From assembly GCF_010820665.1 (NCBI RefSeq), contig NZ_JAAIKC010000002.1:62001-126000 (forward strand): a DNA stretch of 64,000 nucleotides, written 5' to 3'. The stretch comes from Paenibacillus sp. SYP-B3998 (GTDB lineage Bacteria; Bacillota; Bacilli; Paenibacillales; NBRC-103111). This document shows, piece after piece, positions 27,050 to 36,521 of the stretch (positions are counted from its first letter, which is position 1; each line of letters begins with the position of its first letter). Both the position numbers and the translations under genes were made by a program. The notes beneath the pieces were generated by a model that was not told where the DNA came from, ran no database searches, and was given only the letters and a program-made list of their open reading frames with translations.

Positions 27050-27928
27050 ATGACAAATAACGTTCAAAATTTACAAGGAAAGATTGCTTTAGTGACAGGA
27101 TCAAGTCGTGGTGGTGGACGCGGAATCGCGCTTGCTCTTGGGGAAGCCGGGGCAACTGTGTATGTGACAGGACGCAGTACGAGAACACAGTCAAGTAGAA
27201 CCGATTTAACTGGAACCATTGAAGATACTGCTGAAGCCGTCTCTCAGCGCGGCGGCGTGGGTATTCCTGTTCGCTGTGACCATACGGTTGATGACGACGT
27301 AGCCGCGTTGTACGATCGCATTAAGCAAGAACAAGGCTCCCTTGATCTTGTTGTAAACAACGCTTGGGGTGGTTACGAAAACTACGAAGACACCGATTTC
27401 CAAGCTCCTTTTTGGAAGCAACCGATGCTGCGTTGGGACAAAATGTTTCAAGCCGGCTTGCGCGCTCAAATGGTTTCAAGCCGCTACGCCATGTCAGGAC
27501 TATTTCTTGCACAAAAGCACGGACTCATCATTAATACCGGTGTTTATTCGGATATCGGCGGGAATTATCCCGTGAACGTATTTTACGATACGGTGAAACG
27601 CGCTGTCGCTACGATGACTCGTGGGATGTCCCTCAATCTTCAGGCAAGTGAAACTGGCGTAATTGCATTAGCGCTTGCACCTGGGTGGATGCGAACAGAA
27701 GCGGTGTATAAACACTATGGACTAGAAGCAGGAGATCCTGATTTCATGAGAATCGAAGCGCTTCATCCTACCGAGTCGGTGGAATACATTGGCCGTGCTG
27801 TTGTCGCCCTTGCTTCCGATCCTCTTGTGCACAAGAAAGCAGGTCAATTACTTGAGGCAGGCTCTCTAGCTGCTGAGTACGGTTTCACCGATGTAGACGG
27901 TAGGCAAATGCCGCCGTTCCGGGTGTAG
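27050..27928 (+). CDS. Short-chain dehydrogenase/reductase
   Basis: 292 residues from ATG 27050, 7 bases behind GGGAGG; an in-frame ATG 17 codons upstream lacks a ribosome site. Rossmann nucleotide motif TGSSRGGGRGIA near residue 17 with TGRS after strand 2 (suggesting NADP), NNAWGG after strand 4 (NNAG-like) and a YxxxK pair in FYDTVKRA. The Ser expected about 13 residues before Tyr falls in the NTGVYSDIGG region. The enzyme acts on an unknown carbonyl or alcohol. It may be controlled by the WYL regulator upstream. Confidence 0.85.
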   Translation: MTNNVQNLQGKIALVTGSSRGGGRGIALALGEAGATVYVTGRSTRTQSSRTDLTGTIEDTAEAVSQRGGVGIPVRCDHTVDDDVAALYDRIKQEQGSLDLVVNNAWGGYENYEDTDFQAPFWKQPMLRWDKMFQAGLRAQMVSSRYAMSGLFLAQKHGLIINTGVYSDIGGNYPVNVFYDTVKRAVATMTRGMSLNLQASETGVIALALAPGWMRTEAVYKHYGLEAGDPDFMRIEALHPTESVEYIGRAVVALASDPLVHKKAGQLLEAGSLAAEYGFTDVDGRQMPPFRV

Positions 27929-28139
27929 TCCCTTATTCCCTTATTAAATCCCTTCACAATACGATTTGGCTGTTGGATACGGCAGGTGTCAAAAGCTGCT
28001 ATATGCCGATGGCCATTTTGTTCCCCCCCCCTATTAACCATTTAGCCTACAAAAGCATATGATATATCAGAATTTATGATCAATACGATAATAAAACATG
28101 ATATTATAAGATGAAAGTGGCTTATGGAGGCTGAAAACA

Positions 28140-28631
28140 ATGAAGTTATTACAAGCAATTGAGCAAACATTCTGCAGGTTGCAAGAGCCCTCACACGAAC
28201 AAATGAAATCAGCTATACATGCTTTGAAAGAACGATTTTCCACTATTAAGGACCTAATAACGGAGCCAACACAGCTTCCTTACGGCAGAAATGTCGTTTT
28301 TAGCAGCAAAGAATTAGAAGTGATCGTCATTCATATTCCCGCCAATCAGGCTACAGCCATTCATAACCACGGATTATCCATTGGTACCGCTTATTTAGTT
28401 GAAGGTTCGCTTGTAAATACGATGTTTACCCTAGATCCCGCAGGCTACCCTATCCCTCAGCAAGATCACTTCATACAAGCCGGACAATTTTTCCTTGCCC
28501 CTGCTGGACAAATCCATCAACTAAACAATCCCTTTCACGAACGTGCCATCTCTCTTCATGTGTACACGCCTCCGCTACGCAGTGTGAACCGTTACTTGCC
28601 CTACAGTGATATTCTCGATTACGTCATATAA
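28140..28631 (+). CDS. Cysteine dioxygenase-family cupin
   Basis: 163 residues, similar in length to bacterial type I cysteine dioxygenases such as B. subtilis YubC. The iron ligands are His75 and His77 in AIHNHG and His126 in GQIHQL. Tyr142 (VYTPP) matches the conserved tyrosine, while Gly82 stands where mammalian enzymes have the crosslinked Cys, as is normal in bacteria. The expected reaction is cysteine plus O2 to cysteine sulfinate. ATG follows GGAGG at 9 bases. It is a single gene, convergent with glyS and sharing the intervening hairpin. Confidence 0.82.
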   Translation: MKLLQAIEQTFCRLQEPSHEQMKSAIHALKERFSTIKDLITEPTQLPYGRNVVFSSKELEVIVIHIPANQATAIHNHGLSIGTAYLVEGSLVNTMFTLDPAGYPIPQQDHFIQAGQFFLAPAGQIHQLNNPFHERAISLHVYTPPLRSVNRYLPYSDILDYVI

Positions 28632-28673
28632 AAAATCCCCTGCACCGCGCCAGCTAGCACGCATACAGGGGAT
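28631..28673. terminator. Terminator between cysteine dioxygenase and glyS (convergent)
   Basis: ATCCCCTG (28635-28642) pairs with CAGGGGAT (28665-28672), with a long loop. On the minus strand the stem is followed by TTTTT, which makes it the glyS terminator; it may also slow transcripts from the plus-strand gene. Confidence 0.75.
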
Positions 28674-28680
28674 GACGCTA

Positions 28681-30063
28681 TTAAAACTGCAGCTTGTTTT
28701 CGATAAATGTCTTTAACTCGCTGATAGGCATACGTGTTTGCTCCATCGTATCACGATCACGAACCGTTACTTGACCATCAGTTTCTGACTCGAAGTCATA
28801 CGTAATACAAAACGGCGTACCGATTTCATCGTGACGACGGTAACGTTTACCGATTGAACCCGCATCATCATAATCGACCATGAAGTGCTTAGCCAGATCT
28901 GCGAAGACAGCCTGCGCACCTTCAGCCAGCTTTTTGGAAAGCGGGAATATCGCGGCTTTGATCGGCGCAAGCGCTGGGTGGAAACGCAGAACCGTACGAC
29001 TGTCGTCACCTTCCAATTTTTGCTCCTCATATGCATCGATCAATAAGGCCAAAGTCACTCGATCTGCACCCAATGAAGGCTCAATACAGTATGGGATGTA
29101 GCGCTCGTTCGTCTCTTGATCAATGTAGTTGAAATCTTCGCCAGAATGCTCCATGTGCTGTTTCAAGTCAAAGTCCGTGCGGTCCGCAATGCCCCAAAGC
29201 TCGCCCCAACCGAATGGGAATTTGTACTCGATATCTGTCGTCGCATTACTATAATGAGATAGTTCATCATCATTATGGTCTCGCAAACGCAGGTTATCTG
29301 GTTTCGCGCCTAATGTTAGCAGCCAGTTATGGCAGAAGCTTCTCCAGTACTCAAACCATTTCATGTCCTCGCCCGGTTTGCAGAAAAATTCTAACTCCAT
29401 TTGCTCAAATTCACGCGTACGGAACGTAAAGTTACCTGGCGTGATTTCGTTACGGAAACTTTTACCGACTTGTCCGATACCGAAAGGCAGCTTTTTACGC
29501 ATCGTGCGCTGCACATTTTTGAAGTTAACGAAAATGCCTTGTGCGGTTTCTGGACGCAGATAAACGACGTTAGAGCTTGATTCAGTTACCCCTTGGAACG
29601 TTTTGAACATGAGGTTGAATTGACGAATATCAGTGAAGTCTTTGCTGCCGCAATCCGGGCAAACGATATCATGCTCAACGATTAGCTTCTGCATATCGTC
29701 AAACGTCATGCCGTCAACAATGATTTCGATGTCTTTTTCAGCCAATTTGCCTTCTATTAATTTATCCGCTCGGTGACGCGCCTTACACTGTTTGCAATCG
29801 ATCATCGGATCGTTAAAGTTCCCTACGTGACCGGATGCCACCCAAGCTTGCGGGTTCATCAAAATCGCTGCATCAAGGCCTACATTGTAGGGGGATTCTT
29901 GAATGAATTTTTTCCACCATGCGCGCTTAATGTTGTTTTTGAGCTCTACGCCAAGCGGACCGTAATCCCATGTATTAGCAAGCCCGCCGTACACTTCGGA
30001 ACCTGGAAATACAAAACCTCTGTGCTTCGCTAACGCTACAATTTGCTCCATAGTAACACTCAT
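28681..30063 (-). CDS. glyS: Glycyl-tRNA synthetase, single-chain (homodimeric) type
   Basis: 460 residues, class II synthetase of the alpha2 type also found in archaea and eukaryotes, not the two-gene alpha2beta2 GlyQS form. Visible are the motif 1 region [11 protein letters not shown], motif 2 [25 protein letters not shown] and motif 3 [14 protein letters not shown], with a C-terminal anticodon-binding domain (about 365-460). The Cys pairs CKQCKARH and CPDCG suggest a bound zinc. The start ATG 30061-30063 is 7 bases behind AAGGAG; an ATG two codons upstream is too close. A T-box leader precedes it. Confidence 0.95.
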   Translation of the reverse strand: MSVTMEQIVALAKHRGFVFPGSEVYGGLANTWDYGPLGVELKNNIKRAWWKKFIQESPYNVGLDAAILMNPQAWVASGHVGNFNDPMIDCKQCKARHRADKLIEGKLAEKDIEIIVDGMTFDDMQKLIVEHDIVCPDCGSKDFTDIRQFNLMFKTFQGVTESSSNVVYLRPETAQGIFVNFKNVQRTMRKKLPFGIGQVGKSFRNEITPGNFTFRTREFEQMELEFFCKPGEDMKWFEYWRSFCHNWLLTLGAKPDNLRLRDHNDDELSHYSNATTDIEYKFPFGWGELWGIADRTDFDLKQHMEHSGEDFNYIDQETNERYIPYCIEPSLGADRVTLALLIDAYEEQKLEGDDSRTVLRFHPALAPIKAAIFPLSKKLAEGAQAVFADLAKHFMVDYDDAGSIGKRYRRHDEIGTPFCITYDFESETDGQVTVRDRDTMEQTRMPISELKTFIENKLQF

Positions 30064-30130
30064 CTTCATTCTCCTTCATCTGTTCAAAATAGGTTGATTC
30101 TCGTTGAAGACGACGCCTTGATGATGGGCC

Positions 30131-30373
30131 AAATGCAAAAAAAGGCTCATCATCCAAAGGCATCAAAACAATGCCTAGGGACGAGAGCCTTACGCACCCG
30201 CGGTTCCACCCTAGTTGACACGCAAATTCACAAGAGCGTATCCCCTTTATCGAATTGACTCCGGATAGCCTTTTCCTTGAACTTCAGTCTGGGCTCTCAC
30301 CGTCCCCAGCTCGCTGAACATGAAGGTGCTTCAAGTACTATTCATCCATCACAGCCACAATTGTTATACAATT
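30131..30373 (-). promoter_or_regulatory. T-box riboswitch upstream of glyS (glycine)
   Basis: The minus strand carries the T-box core AGGGTGGAACCGCGGG (complement of 30197-30212). A stem I region lies upstream with AGTA and GAGAGC elements. A competing terminator follows: a stem around GGCTC...GAGCC, with T residues at the complement of 30137-30143. A GGC triplet (complement of 30268-30270) sits where the specifier is expected and fits glycine. Uncharged tRNA-Gly would stabilise the antiterminator and raise glyS expression. The specifier placement was judged by eye, not by folding. Confidence 0.9.
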
Positions 30374-30379
30374 GGCTTT

Positions 30380-30408
30380 AGTGTACCGAAAAACCACAAA
30401 AAAATCAA
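30380..30408 (-). promoter_or_regulatory. Promoter of the glyS T-box transcript
   Basis: On the minus strand TTGATT (complement of 30403-30408) and TACACT (complement of 30380-30385) are spaced 17 bases, a good sigma-A match. Transcription should begin near 30372, just ahead of T-box stem I. Confidence 0.7.
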
Positions 30409-30432
30409 ATCTGTTTTACGCAGAGTCTAGCG

Positions 30433-31233
30433 CTAATAAAGGTGTGGCCGCCGATCTTCGAACACAGGTATTTTCCCCCGAACGCGCACAACTTCGCTCA
30501 AATCGATAGTCGCGTGTAAAATCGCTTCGGTTTCATCCCCTTCAACAAGAACTTCCCCCCATGGGTCGATAACCATCGAATGTCCGAAAAAGTTCGTTGT
30601 ACCGCTAGTACCCACCCGATTACAGGAAACGACATACATTTGATTCTCAATCGCTCTTGCCATGAGCAGCGTACGCCAGTGATGCAATCTCGGATGTGGC
30701 CACTCCGCAGGTACAAACAATATCCTTGCCCCATCTAAAGCTAGCTTCCGAGCAAGCTCTGGAAAACGAATGTCATAGCATATCATTGCGGCAGCGGGAA
30801 CGCCCTCTAGTTCGAATCTGCCTAGCTGGTCGCCGCTTTGCAGGTACTTTTCCTCATCCATAAGGCGGAAAAGATGAATCTTGGAATATTCAGCAATTTC
30901 TTGGCCCTGACGATCGAAGGCATACACCGTATTCAGTACCTGATCTCCCCGTTTATTCGCGATCGAGCCCCCGATAAGATTCACCTTATTTTTCATCGCA
31001 AAATCACGTAGGAACGTTTTCGTACGAGCTCCGTCTTGATCCGCTATTTCATGAATTTCAGTCAGCGCGTAGCCTGTGTTCCACATTTCCGGAAAAACGA
31101 TGACATCTGGCTTTATTTCAGCAGAAACAGCTTCGTTTAAAAATGCTTCCAAGCGAGTAAAATTGGTGTTCGGTTCTCCAATGGCTATATCCATCTGAAT
31201 GAGTGCAATATGTAGAGTATGGGCGTCCCCCAT
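30433..31233 (-). CDS. mtnU: Carbon-nitrogen hydrolase, probable omega-amidase of methionine salvage
   Basis: 266 residues with the nitrilase catalytic triad Glu49 (FPEMW), Lys118 (EYSKIHLF) and Cys152 (ICYDIRFPE). Members of this branch, such as B. subtilis MtnU (YkrU), hydrolyse 2-oxo acid amides (omega-amidase), which would clear the alpha-ketoglutaramate left when MtnE uses glutamine as amino donor. The mtnE-like gene is divergently encoded 720 bases away, with a DinB-type gene between, which supports the assignment. ATG follows AAGGAG at 7 bases. A general nitrilase-family amidase remains possible. Confidence 0.75.
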   Translation of the reverse strand: MGDAHTLHIALIQMDIAIGEPNTNFTRLEAFLNEAVSAEIKPDVIVFPEMWNTGYALTEIHEIADQDGARTKTFLRDFAMKNKVNLIGGSIANKRGDQVLNTVYAFDRQGQEIAEYSKIHLFRLMDEEKYLQSGDQLGRFELEGVPAAAMICYDIRFPELARKLALDGARILFVPAEWPHPRLHHWRTLLMARAIENQMYVVSCNRVGTSGTTNFFGHSMVIDPWGEVLVEGDETEAILHATIDLSEVVRVRGKIPVFEDRRPHLY

Positions 31234-31280
31234 GTGAAGGCTCCTTTCAAAATCGTATATTCTTCATTTTTATTATATTA

Positions 31281-31309
31281 GCCGAATTGAGTGATGAACT
31301 CAATTCGGC
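31281..31309. repeat. Perfect inverted repeat at the 3' end of the DinB-like gene
   Basis: GCCGAATTGAG (31281-31291) and CTCAATTCGGC (31299-31309) form an 11-base stem with a 7-base loop overlapping the last codons of the DinB-like gene. Neither strand shows a proper T run afterwards, so it may be a weak terminator or a 3' processing or stability hairpin before mtnU. Confidence 0.6.
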
Positions 31310-31827
31310 TTGAACGCTTTGGATTGCCCTCTAGGAATACTCAGTGTCGTCCAGCTATTACTTGCCAAATGCTTGCCAAGAAAAACCATTTGGCCCACGT
31401 GATAACCGTAATGAGAAACTTGTCGTTGAATGGCTTGTAGCACCGTATTAGCTTCACCACGGATCATAACGAGACTAAGCACATCATCCGCAGTTAGCGA
31501 TTGGAGTGTACCAAATAAAACTTGCCATCCCTCTTCCCAAAGCGAAATGAGCTCCTGTCGGTTGAATGACTTACTTTCAAATTCTCCGTCTCGATTGCGC
31601 CATTCCTTTTCTCCATCGGTTGTCAGGAAATCCGTCCAACGAGACAGCATATTGCCATGCATGTGTTTGATAAGGATCTCCATAGAGTTGGACTCGCCGT
31701 CCAATGCTTGATGGAAATGTTCATCTTCAAGCTGGATTAACGTTTTGTCTGCGAGTTGCTTCATACTTTCAAATGCTCGAATCGATTCTTGTAAAAAAAC
31801 CTCAGCCACTTTTTCGTTTGTATGCAT
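31300..31827 (-). CDS. DinB-superfamily protein (DUF1572-like)
   Basis: 175 residues predicted as a four-helix bundle. The metal-site histidines typical of the DinB/YfiT superfamily are present: one in LIKHMHGNM near residue 54 and a second pair in QVSHYGYHVGQM near 138-142. Some members are bacillithiol-dependent transferases and bacillithiol genes occur in this window, but the DUF1572 group has no agreed function. The start ATG lies 6 bases behind AAGGGG. The gene ends 66 bases before mtnU and may be cotranscribed with it; its link to methionine salvage is unknown. Confidence 0.75.
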   Translation of the reverse strand: MHTNEKVAEVFLQESIRAFESMKQLADKTLIQLEDEHFHQALDGESNSMEILIKHMHGNMLSRWTDFLTTDGEKEWRNRDGEFESKSFNRQELISLWEEGWQVLFGTLQSLTADDVLSLVMIRGEANTVLQAIQRQVSHYGYHVGQMVFLGKHLASNSWTTLSIPRGQSKAFKPN

Positions 31828-31891
31828 AATTAACCCCTTCCCGTTTGGGTTCTTACTAAATTCATGCGAACAATCTAACTATACACCACAC

Positions 31892-31919
31892 TTGAATCAT
31901 GGTACATTAATGTTATTAT
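31892..31919 (+). promoter_or_regulatory. Promoter of the mtnE-like gene
   Basis: TTGAAT at 31892-31897 and TATTAT at 31914-31919, spaced 16 bases, lie 34 bases before the ATG. No SAM riboswitch is visible in the 125-base divergent gap, although methionine-salvage genes often have one in B. subtilis. Confidence 0.5.
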
Positions 31920-31952
31920 GTAAATCCCGACCTACGGAGTGTGAATTAAAAC

Positions 31953-33155
31953 ATGACCAATCTATCTCGACCACAAGCCCCTTTTTCCATACAACCTGCC
32001 GATCGTATGCAGGGATTGCCAACACAGTTCTTTGCAACACTAGTTCGTAAAGCAAATGAGCAAATTGCACAAGGACACGACGTCATTAATTTGGGGCAAG
32101 GTAACCCTGACCGACCGACCCCCTCTCACATCGTTGCTTCCATGCAAGAAGCTGCGGCTAATCCGCTCTATCACAAATATCCACCATTTAGCGGGTTCCC
32201 CTTTCTCAAAGAAGCGGTCGCTCAGCGTTATAAGGAAGACCACGATGTCGACCTTGACCCTGAAACCGAGGTCGCCATACTTTTTGGCGGTAAAACAGGA
32301 TTGATTGAAATCGCTCAATGTCTGCTCAATCCAGGAGATGTTTGTCTTGTCCCTGATCCAGGTTATCCAGACTACTGGTCTGGCGTAGCGCTTGCAGGCG
32401 CGCAGATGGCTTTCATGCCGCTTAAAGAAGACAATAACTTCCTTCCTGATTATTCAGCGCTGAAGGAATCTGATCTGAACCGTGCCAAGTTAATGTTCAT
32501 TAACTATCCGAATAATCCTACCGGAGCCACCGCACCAGCCTCCTTTTACCAGGAGACCGTTGAGTTCGCTCATCGGCGCGGGGTCGTGGTGGCAAGTGAT
32601 TTTGCTTATGGAGCCATTGGTTTCGACGGTCAGAAACCCGTAAGCTTCCTCTCCACCCCTGGCGCAAAAGAAGTTGGCGTGGAATTTTACACCTTGTCCA
32701 AAACTTACAATATGGCTGGCTGGCGTGTCGGCTTCGCTCTTGGCAATCGTGAGGTTATCCGCTTAATCAACTTAATGCAGGATCATTATTACTGCTCTCT
32801 GTTCGGAGGCATCCAAGCAGCGGCGACAACCGCTCTTATCGGTCCTCAGGACTGTGTAACTGAACTTCGCAATGTTTACGAAAGCCGACGTAACGCACTA
32901 TACACAGCGCTTGCTGGTATCGGATGGAACGCCTCCCCCTCACAGGGCTCGTTCTTCTCATGGCTGCCAGTGCCGAAGGGACACACCTCGACAAGCCTTT
33001 CCGACCTGCTGCTGCAGGAAGCTAAAGTTGTCGTGGCTCCGGGTGTAGGCTTTGGGACACACGGCGAAGGATATGTACGGCTTGGGCTGTTGTCATCTGA
33101 GACACGCTTGGAAGAAGCCGTGCAGCGAATTGGCAAGCTTCATTTGTTTGATTAA
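31953..33155 (+). CDS. mtnE: PLP-dependent aminotransferase, probable MtnE
   Basis: 400 residues, class I/II fold. The PLP-binding Lys lies in TLSKTYNMAGWRVGFA near residue 238; NYPNNPTGATA and VVASDFAYG supply cofactor contacts. Length and sequence resemble B. subtilis MtnE (YkrV), which transaminates 4-methylthio-2-oxobutyrate to methionine, the last step of salvage. The mtnU-like gene nearby and mtnWXB 5.6 kb downstream support this; a general aromatic or aspartate-type aminotransferase is the alternative. The ribosome site CGGAG has a long 13-base spacing. It lies upstream of the proline T-box with no clear terminator. Confidence 0.7.
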   Translation: MTNLSRPQAPFSIQPADRMQGLPTQFFATLVRKANEQIAQGHDVINLGQGNPDRPTPSHIVASMQEAAANPLYHKYPPFSGFPFLKEAVAQRYKEDHDVDLDPETEVAILFGGKTGLIEIAQCLLNPGDVCLVPDPGYPDYWSGVALAGAQMAFMPLKEDNNFLPDYSALKESDLNRAKLMFINYPNNPTGATAPASFYQETVEFAHRRGVVVASDFAYGAIGFDGQKPVSFLSTPGAKEVGVEFYTLSKTYNMAGWRVGFALGNREVIRLINLMQDHYYCSLFGGIQAAATTALIGPQDCVTELRNVYESRRNALYTALAGIGWNASPSQGSFFSWLPVPKGHTSTSLSDLLLQEAKVVVAPGVGFGTHGEGYVRLGLLSSETRLEEAVQRIGKLHLFD

Positions 33156-33282
33156 TCTATGGACATTACAATGGGTTGAGAGCTTCATGCTTTCAGCCTT
33201 GCAGGAGCTTCATGAGTTACTCCTGTTAGAATAAAAAAAGGGCCGAACAGTCAGGTTCCCTTCCCTTGGTAAGAGGGAAGTA

Positions 33283-33330
33283 TTGACATTAGCTCCTTTA
33301 CAAAGACTTGTACAGCATGCTATTCTATAA
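33283..33330 (+). promoter_or_regulatory. Promoter region of the proline T-box operon
   Basis: TTGACA at 33283-33288 is a perfect -35, but the -10 at 17-19 bases is poor. A second choice is TTTACA with TATTCT at 18-base spacing slightly downstream. Which is used cannot be decided by eye. Confidence 0.4.
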
Positions 33331-33339
33331 AGAATTAAA

Positions 33340-33618
33340 AGGAAGCCTTCAAGAGACTTCCATATCGCAACGTTATGATGGGAATAGTAGGAAGCGTGCA
33401 ACACGTCTGCAGAGAGTAAGCTCCATTGGCTGAGAGAGCTTACCGTGAACCGATTTCGAACCCGCCCCTGAACGGTCAACGACGAGTTGAACAGCCCCCT
33501 GCTGTTATTTAGGGAATCTAGAGTTGGGTGCAGCTTTTTTTACATGCGCCAATCTAAGGTGGTACCGCGGAAGTTACAGACTTTCGTCCTTATTGTTATG
33601 AGGACGAAAGTCTTTTTT
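33340..33618 (+). promoter_or_regulatory. T-box riboswitch upstream of proB (proline)
   Basis: The T-box core AAGGTGGTACCGCGG is at 33556-33570. A perfect terminator follows: 13-base arms 33578-33590 and 33601-33613, then a T run to 33618. Upstream are stem I elements (AGTA near 33386, AGAGAG and GAGAGAGC around 33410-33440). In the presumed specifier region, CGAACCCGCCCC near 33457-33468, either CCC (33461-33463) or CCG is read, both proline codons. It should respond to uncharged tRNA-Pro and precedes proB, proS, proA and proC. Confidence 0.9.
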
Positions 33619-33662
33619 GCATATACATACTTAGCCAAATAAAACCAAAGGATGGGATCGAT

Positions 33663-34763
33663 ATGATACAGCGAATCGTCGTCAAAATCGGCAGCAGCTC
33701 TTTAACTTCCGATACAGGCGGCCTAAATCCGGATAAAATACGTTTTTTCGCTTCGGAGTTGGCGCGATTGCAGCAAGACGGCCATCAAGTGCTGCTCGTT
33801 ACATCCGGCGCGGTAGCCGCAGGCTTCACTTCCCTTGGCTACCGCACACGGCCTAAGGTGCTGCACGAGAAGCAGGCCGCTGCTGCAGTCGGCCAGGCGC
33901 TATTAATGCAGGCCTATCACGAAGCCTTCGCCTCTCATGGCACTAGCGTCGCTCAAATTTTGCTAACGAGATATGATTTCTCCAACCGCAAGCGCGTCCA
34001 GAACGCGCTGATGACGATTGACGAACTGCTGCAGCGGGGCGTCGTCCCCATCATCAACGAGAACGATTCCGTCTCAGTCGATGAGCTTAAATTCGGCGAC
34101 AATGACACCTTGTCTGCGTTAGTCGGCAACCTAGTGAAAGCCAACAAGTTGATCATCATCACAGACATGGACGGCTTGTATACGGACGACCCTAGAAAAA
34201 ATGCGAGCGCACAGCGAATCGAGCGCGTAGATGCAATCAGCGACGAGCTCTTCAGCTTCGCTGGAGGTTCAGGGAGCGCAGTCGGCACCGGCGGTATGCG
34301 CTCCAAGGTCGAGGCCGCCCGTATCGCCATGCGCGGAGGTGTACCCGTTTTCGTAGGGCGCGTGCTTGAGCCCTACGATCTACAGCTTGCCGTAGATGGT
34401 CAAGGCAAGGGAACTTATTTCGACACGGCGATGAACAACTTGCCAGTCAAAAAGCAATGGGTCGGTTTTCATTCGCTGCCCCAAGGCCGAATTATCGTCG
34501 ATGCGGGTGCCAGGACAGCGTTGCTATCCGGCGGTAAAAGCCTACTCCCCGCCGGTATTACTGCCGTCGAAGGCGATTTCCACCCCGGAGACGTCGTTGA
34601 GGTGTTGGGCACAGATAACACACTACTAGGTCGCGGAGTCGTTAACTACACAGCATGGCAATTGCAAGCAGCCGCAGGCTTATCAACCGAAGAAGTACAA
34701 AAGCGGGTCGAGGTCGTACGTATTGAAGTGATCCATCGAGACGAGTGGGTCCCGCTCCTATAG
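33663..34763 (+). CDS. proB: Glutamate 5-kinase
   Basis: 366 residues: an amino-acid kinase domain (1 to about 260) plus a C-terminal PUA domain (about 280-355). Motifs include KIGSSSLT near residue 8, VTSGAVAAG near 48, NENDSVS near 133 and the GTGGMRSKVEAA segment. It phosphorylates glutamate to start proline synthesis and is usually inhibited by proline. ATG follows AAAGGA. It is the first gene behind the proline T-box, and proS follows after 29 bases. Confidence 0.95.
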   Translation: MIQRIVVKIGSSSLTSDTGGLNPDKIRFFASELARLQQDGHQVLLVTSGAVAAGFTSLGYRTRPKVLHEKQAAAAVGQALLMQAYHEAFASHGTSVAQILLTRYDFSNRKRVQNALMTIDELLQRGVVPIINENDSVSVDELKFGDNDTLSALVGNLVKANKLIIITDMDGLYTDDPRKNASAQRIERVDAISDELFSFAGGSGSAVGTGGMRSKVEAARIAMRGGVPVFVGRVLEPYDLQLAVDGQGKGTYFDTAMNNLPVKKQWVGFHSLPQGRIIVDAGARTALLSGGKSLLPAGITAVEGDFHPGDVVEVLGTDNTLLGRGVVNYTAWQLQAAAGLSTEEVQKRVEVVRIEVIHRDEWVPLL

Positions 34764-34792
34764 ATAGGCTCGGAAAGTGAGGCAAGCTAAGC

Positions 34793-36508
34793 ATGAGACA
34801 ACAATTGTTACTTAACCCTACACTGCGGGACGTACCAGCAGACGCAGAAGCTGTGAGCCACCGCCTCATGCTTCGAGCAGGATTCATCCGGCAGCTATCC
34901 AGCGGCATTTATTCTTATTTACCTCTAGGATTGAAAGCACTGCGCAACATTCAACAGATTGTACAAGAAGAAATGGATGCGGCTGGAGCTCAAGAGATGC
35001 TCATGCCAGCCCTCCATCCTTCTGAATTATGGAAAGAATCAGGCAGATGGGACATCTATGGCCCAGAGCTCATGAGACTAGAAGACCGAAATGGGCGAGA
35101 GTTCGCCCTTGGCGCTACGCATGAAGAAGTGATTACTTCTCTTGTACGCGATGAAATTCAGTCTTACAAGAAGCTGCCTATGACGCTTTATCAGATCCAA
35201 ACCAAATTCAGGGATGAACGACGACCTCGGTATGGTCTCCTGCGCGGACGAGAATTTCTAATGAAGGACGCCTATTCCTTTGATCGTTCTTCCGCTGGAT
35301 TAGATCTAAGCTATAAGCAAATGTATAACGCCTATGACCGCATCTTCCGTCGTACGGGACTGAAATTTCGCGCAGTTGAAGCCGATTCCGGCGCTATCGG
35401 CGGCACCGATACTCATGAATTTATGGCACTAGCCGATGTTGGCGAAGATACCATCGTTTATTGTCCATCCTGTCAATATGCAGCTAACCTAGAGAAAGCT
35501 GTCGGTGTGATTCCAGAACTACAGATGACGGCTGAAACAAACAACTCGACTCCGCCTGAGAAAATTCACACGCCTCAGGCTTCAAGCATCAAAAAATTAA
35601 GTCAGTTCCTGAACGTCAAGCCGCAACAAATCATCAAAACAATTGCTTTAAAGGCCGATGGCGCCCCTCTCGTCGTGCTCATTCGAGGAGATTATGAGCT
35701 GAATGAGATTAAGATTAGGCAAGTCGTTAACGCTGAACAAATCAGCATGATGACCGAAGATGAGATCATGAATGAACTTCGTTCTGTTGCAGGTTTCATC
35801 GGTCCAATCGGACTTCTTGGTAGAAGCGGCGTTCAGCTCATCGCGGACGACTCTGTTAGAGGGCTGACTGAAGCAGTCATCGGTGCGAACGAAGCAGATT
35901 TCCACTTGCAACACGTACAGGTCGACCGTGATCTCCCTACTTTGATGTACGCCGATTTACGCAATGTGGCAGAAGGTGATACGTGCGTCCATTGCTTGAG
36001 TGAACTTGTTTTTGCAAAAGGCATTGAGGTTGGGCACGTATTTAAATTAGGCACTAAATATAGTCATTCATTGGGTGCTGTCTACAACGATGAAGCTGGC
36101 GCTTCCCAAGATATCGTAATGGGCTGTTATGGCATCGGGATTTCACGTGTGCTTGCTGCTATAGTCGAACAAAATCATGACGATTACGGCATCATTTGGC
36201 CCCATGCCATTACACCATTCTCGATCCATCTACTAACGGTTAAGACGCAGGATGAAGCTCAAATGAAACTGTCAGAACATATCTACGACACGCTGACACG
36301 TGCAGGCTTCAGTGTTTTATGGGATGACCGAGAAGAACGACCAGGAGTCAAATTCCATGATGCGGATCTCCTCGGCTTCCCGCTCCGACTAACTGTAGGG
36401 AAGAAAGCGGCTGAATCCAGTATCGAATGCAAGGAACGCCGCAACGGTAACCAATACGAGCTTCAAGTCGACAATTTGCTAGCTCACTGTCAAACATTTT
36501 TTAATTAG
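34793..36508 (+). CDS. proS: Prolyl-tRNA synthetase, bacterial type with editing insertion
   Basis: 571 residues, class II. Motif 1 lies in the N-terminal part, motif 2 in FRDERRPRYGLLRGREFLMKD and motif 3 in GCYGIGISRVLAA. Residues about 225-385 between motifs 2 and 3 are the YbaK-like INS domain that clears mischarged Ala-tRNA-Pro. A C-terminal anticodon-binding domain follows (about 460-570). Its place between proB and proA puts tRNA charging and proline synthesis under the same tRNA-Pro-sensing leader. It starts at ATG after GAGG and ends 13 bases before proA. Confidence 0.95.
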   Translation: MRQQLLLNPTLRDVPADAEAVSHRLMLRAGFIRQLSSGIYSYLPLGLKALRNIQQIVQEEMDAAGAQEMLMPALHPSELWKESGRWDIYGPELMRLEDRNGREFALGATHEEVITSLVRDEIQSYKKLPMTLYQIQTKFRDERRPRYGLLRGREFLMKDAYSFDRSSAGLDLSYKQMYNAYDRIFRRTGLKFRAVEADSGAIGGTDTHEFMALADVGEDTIVYCPSCQYAANLEKAVGVIPELQMTAETNNSTPPEKIHTPQASSIKKLSQFLNVKPQQIIKTIALKADGAPLVVLIRGDYELNEIKIRQVVNAEQISMMTEDEIMNELRSVAGFIGPIGLLGRSGVQLIADDSVRGLTEAVIGANEADFHLQHVQVDRDLPTLMYADLRNVAEGDTCVHCLSELVFAKGIEVGHVFKLGTKYSHSLGAVYNDEAGASQDIVMGCYGIGISRVLAAIVEQNHDDYGIIWPHAITPFSIHLLTVKTQDEAQMKLSEHIYDTLTRAGFSVLWDDREERPGVKFHDADLLGFPLRLTVGKKAAESSIECKERRNGNQYELQVDNLLAHCQTFFN

Positions 36509-36521
36509 GAGGCTGAAACCG

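Noticed and set aside
28022..28031. Run of about nine C residues before the cysteine dioxygenase gene
   Set aside because: A homopolymer that could be a phase-variable tract, but it lies over 100 bases from the start codon in non-coding DNA with no promoter role visible; may also be a sequencing artefact.
28140..28631. Acireductone dioxygenase (MtnD) as the identity of the cupin gene
   Set aside because: The HxH site lacks the following Glu ligand of acireductone dioxygenases, while His126 and the YTPP tyrosine fit cysteine dioxygenase.
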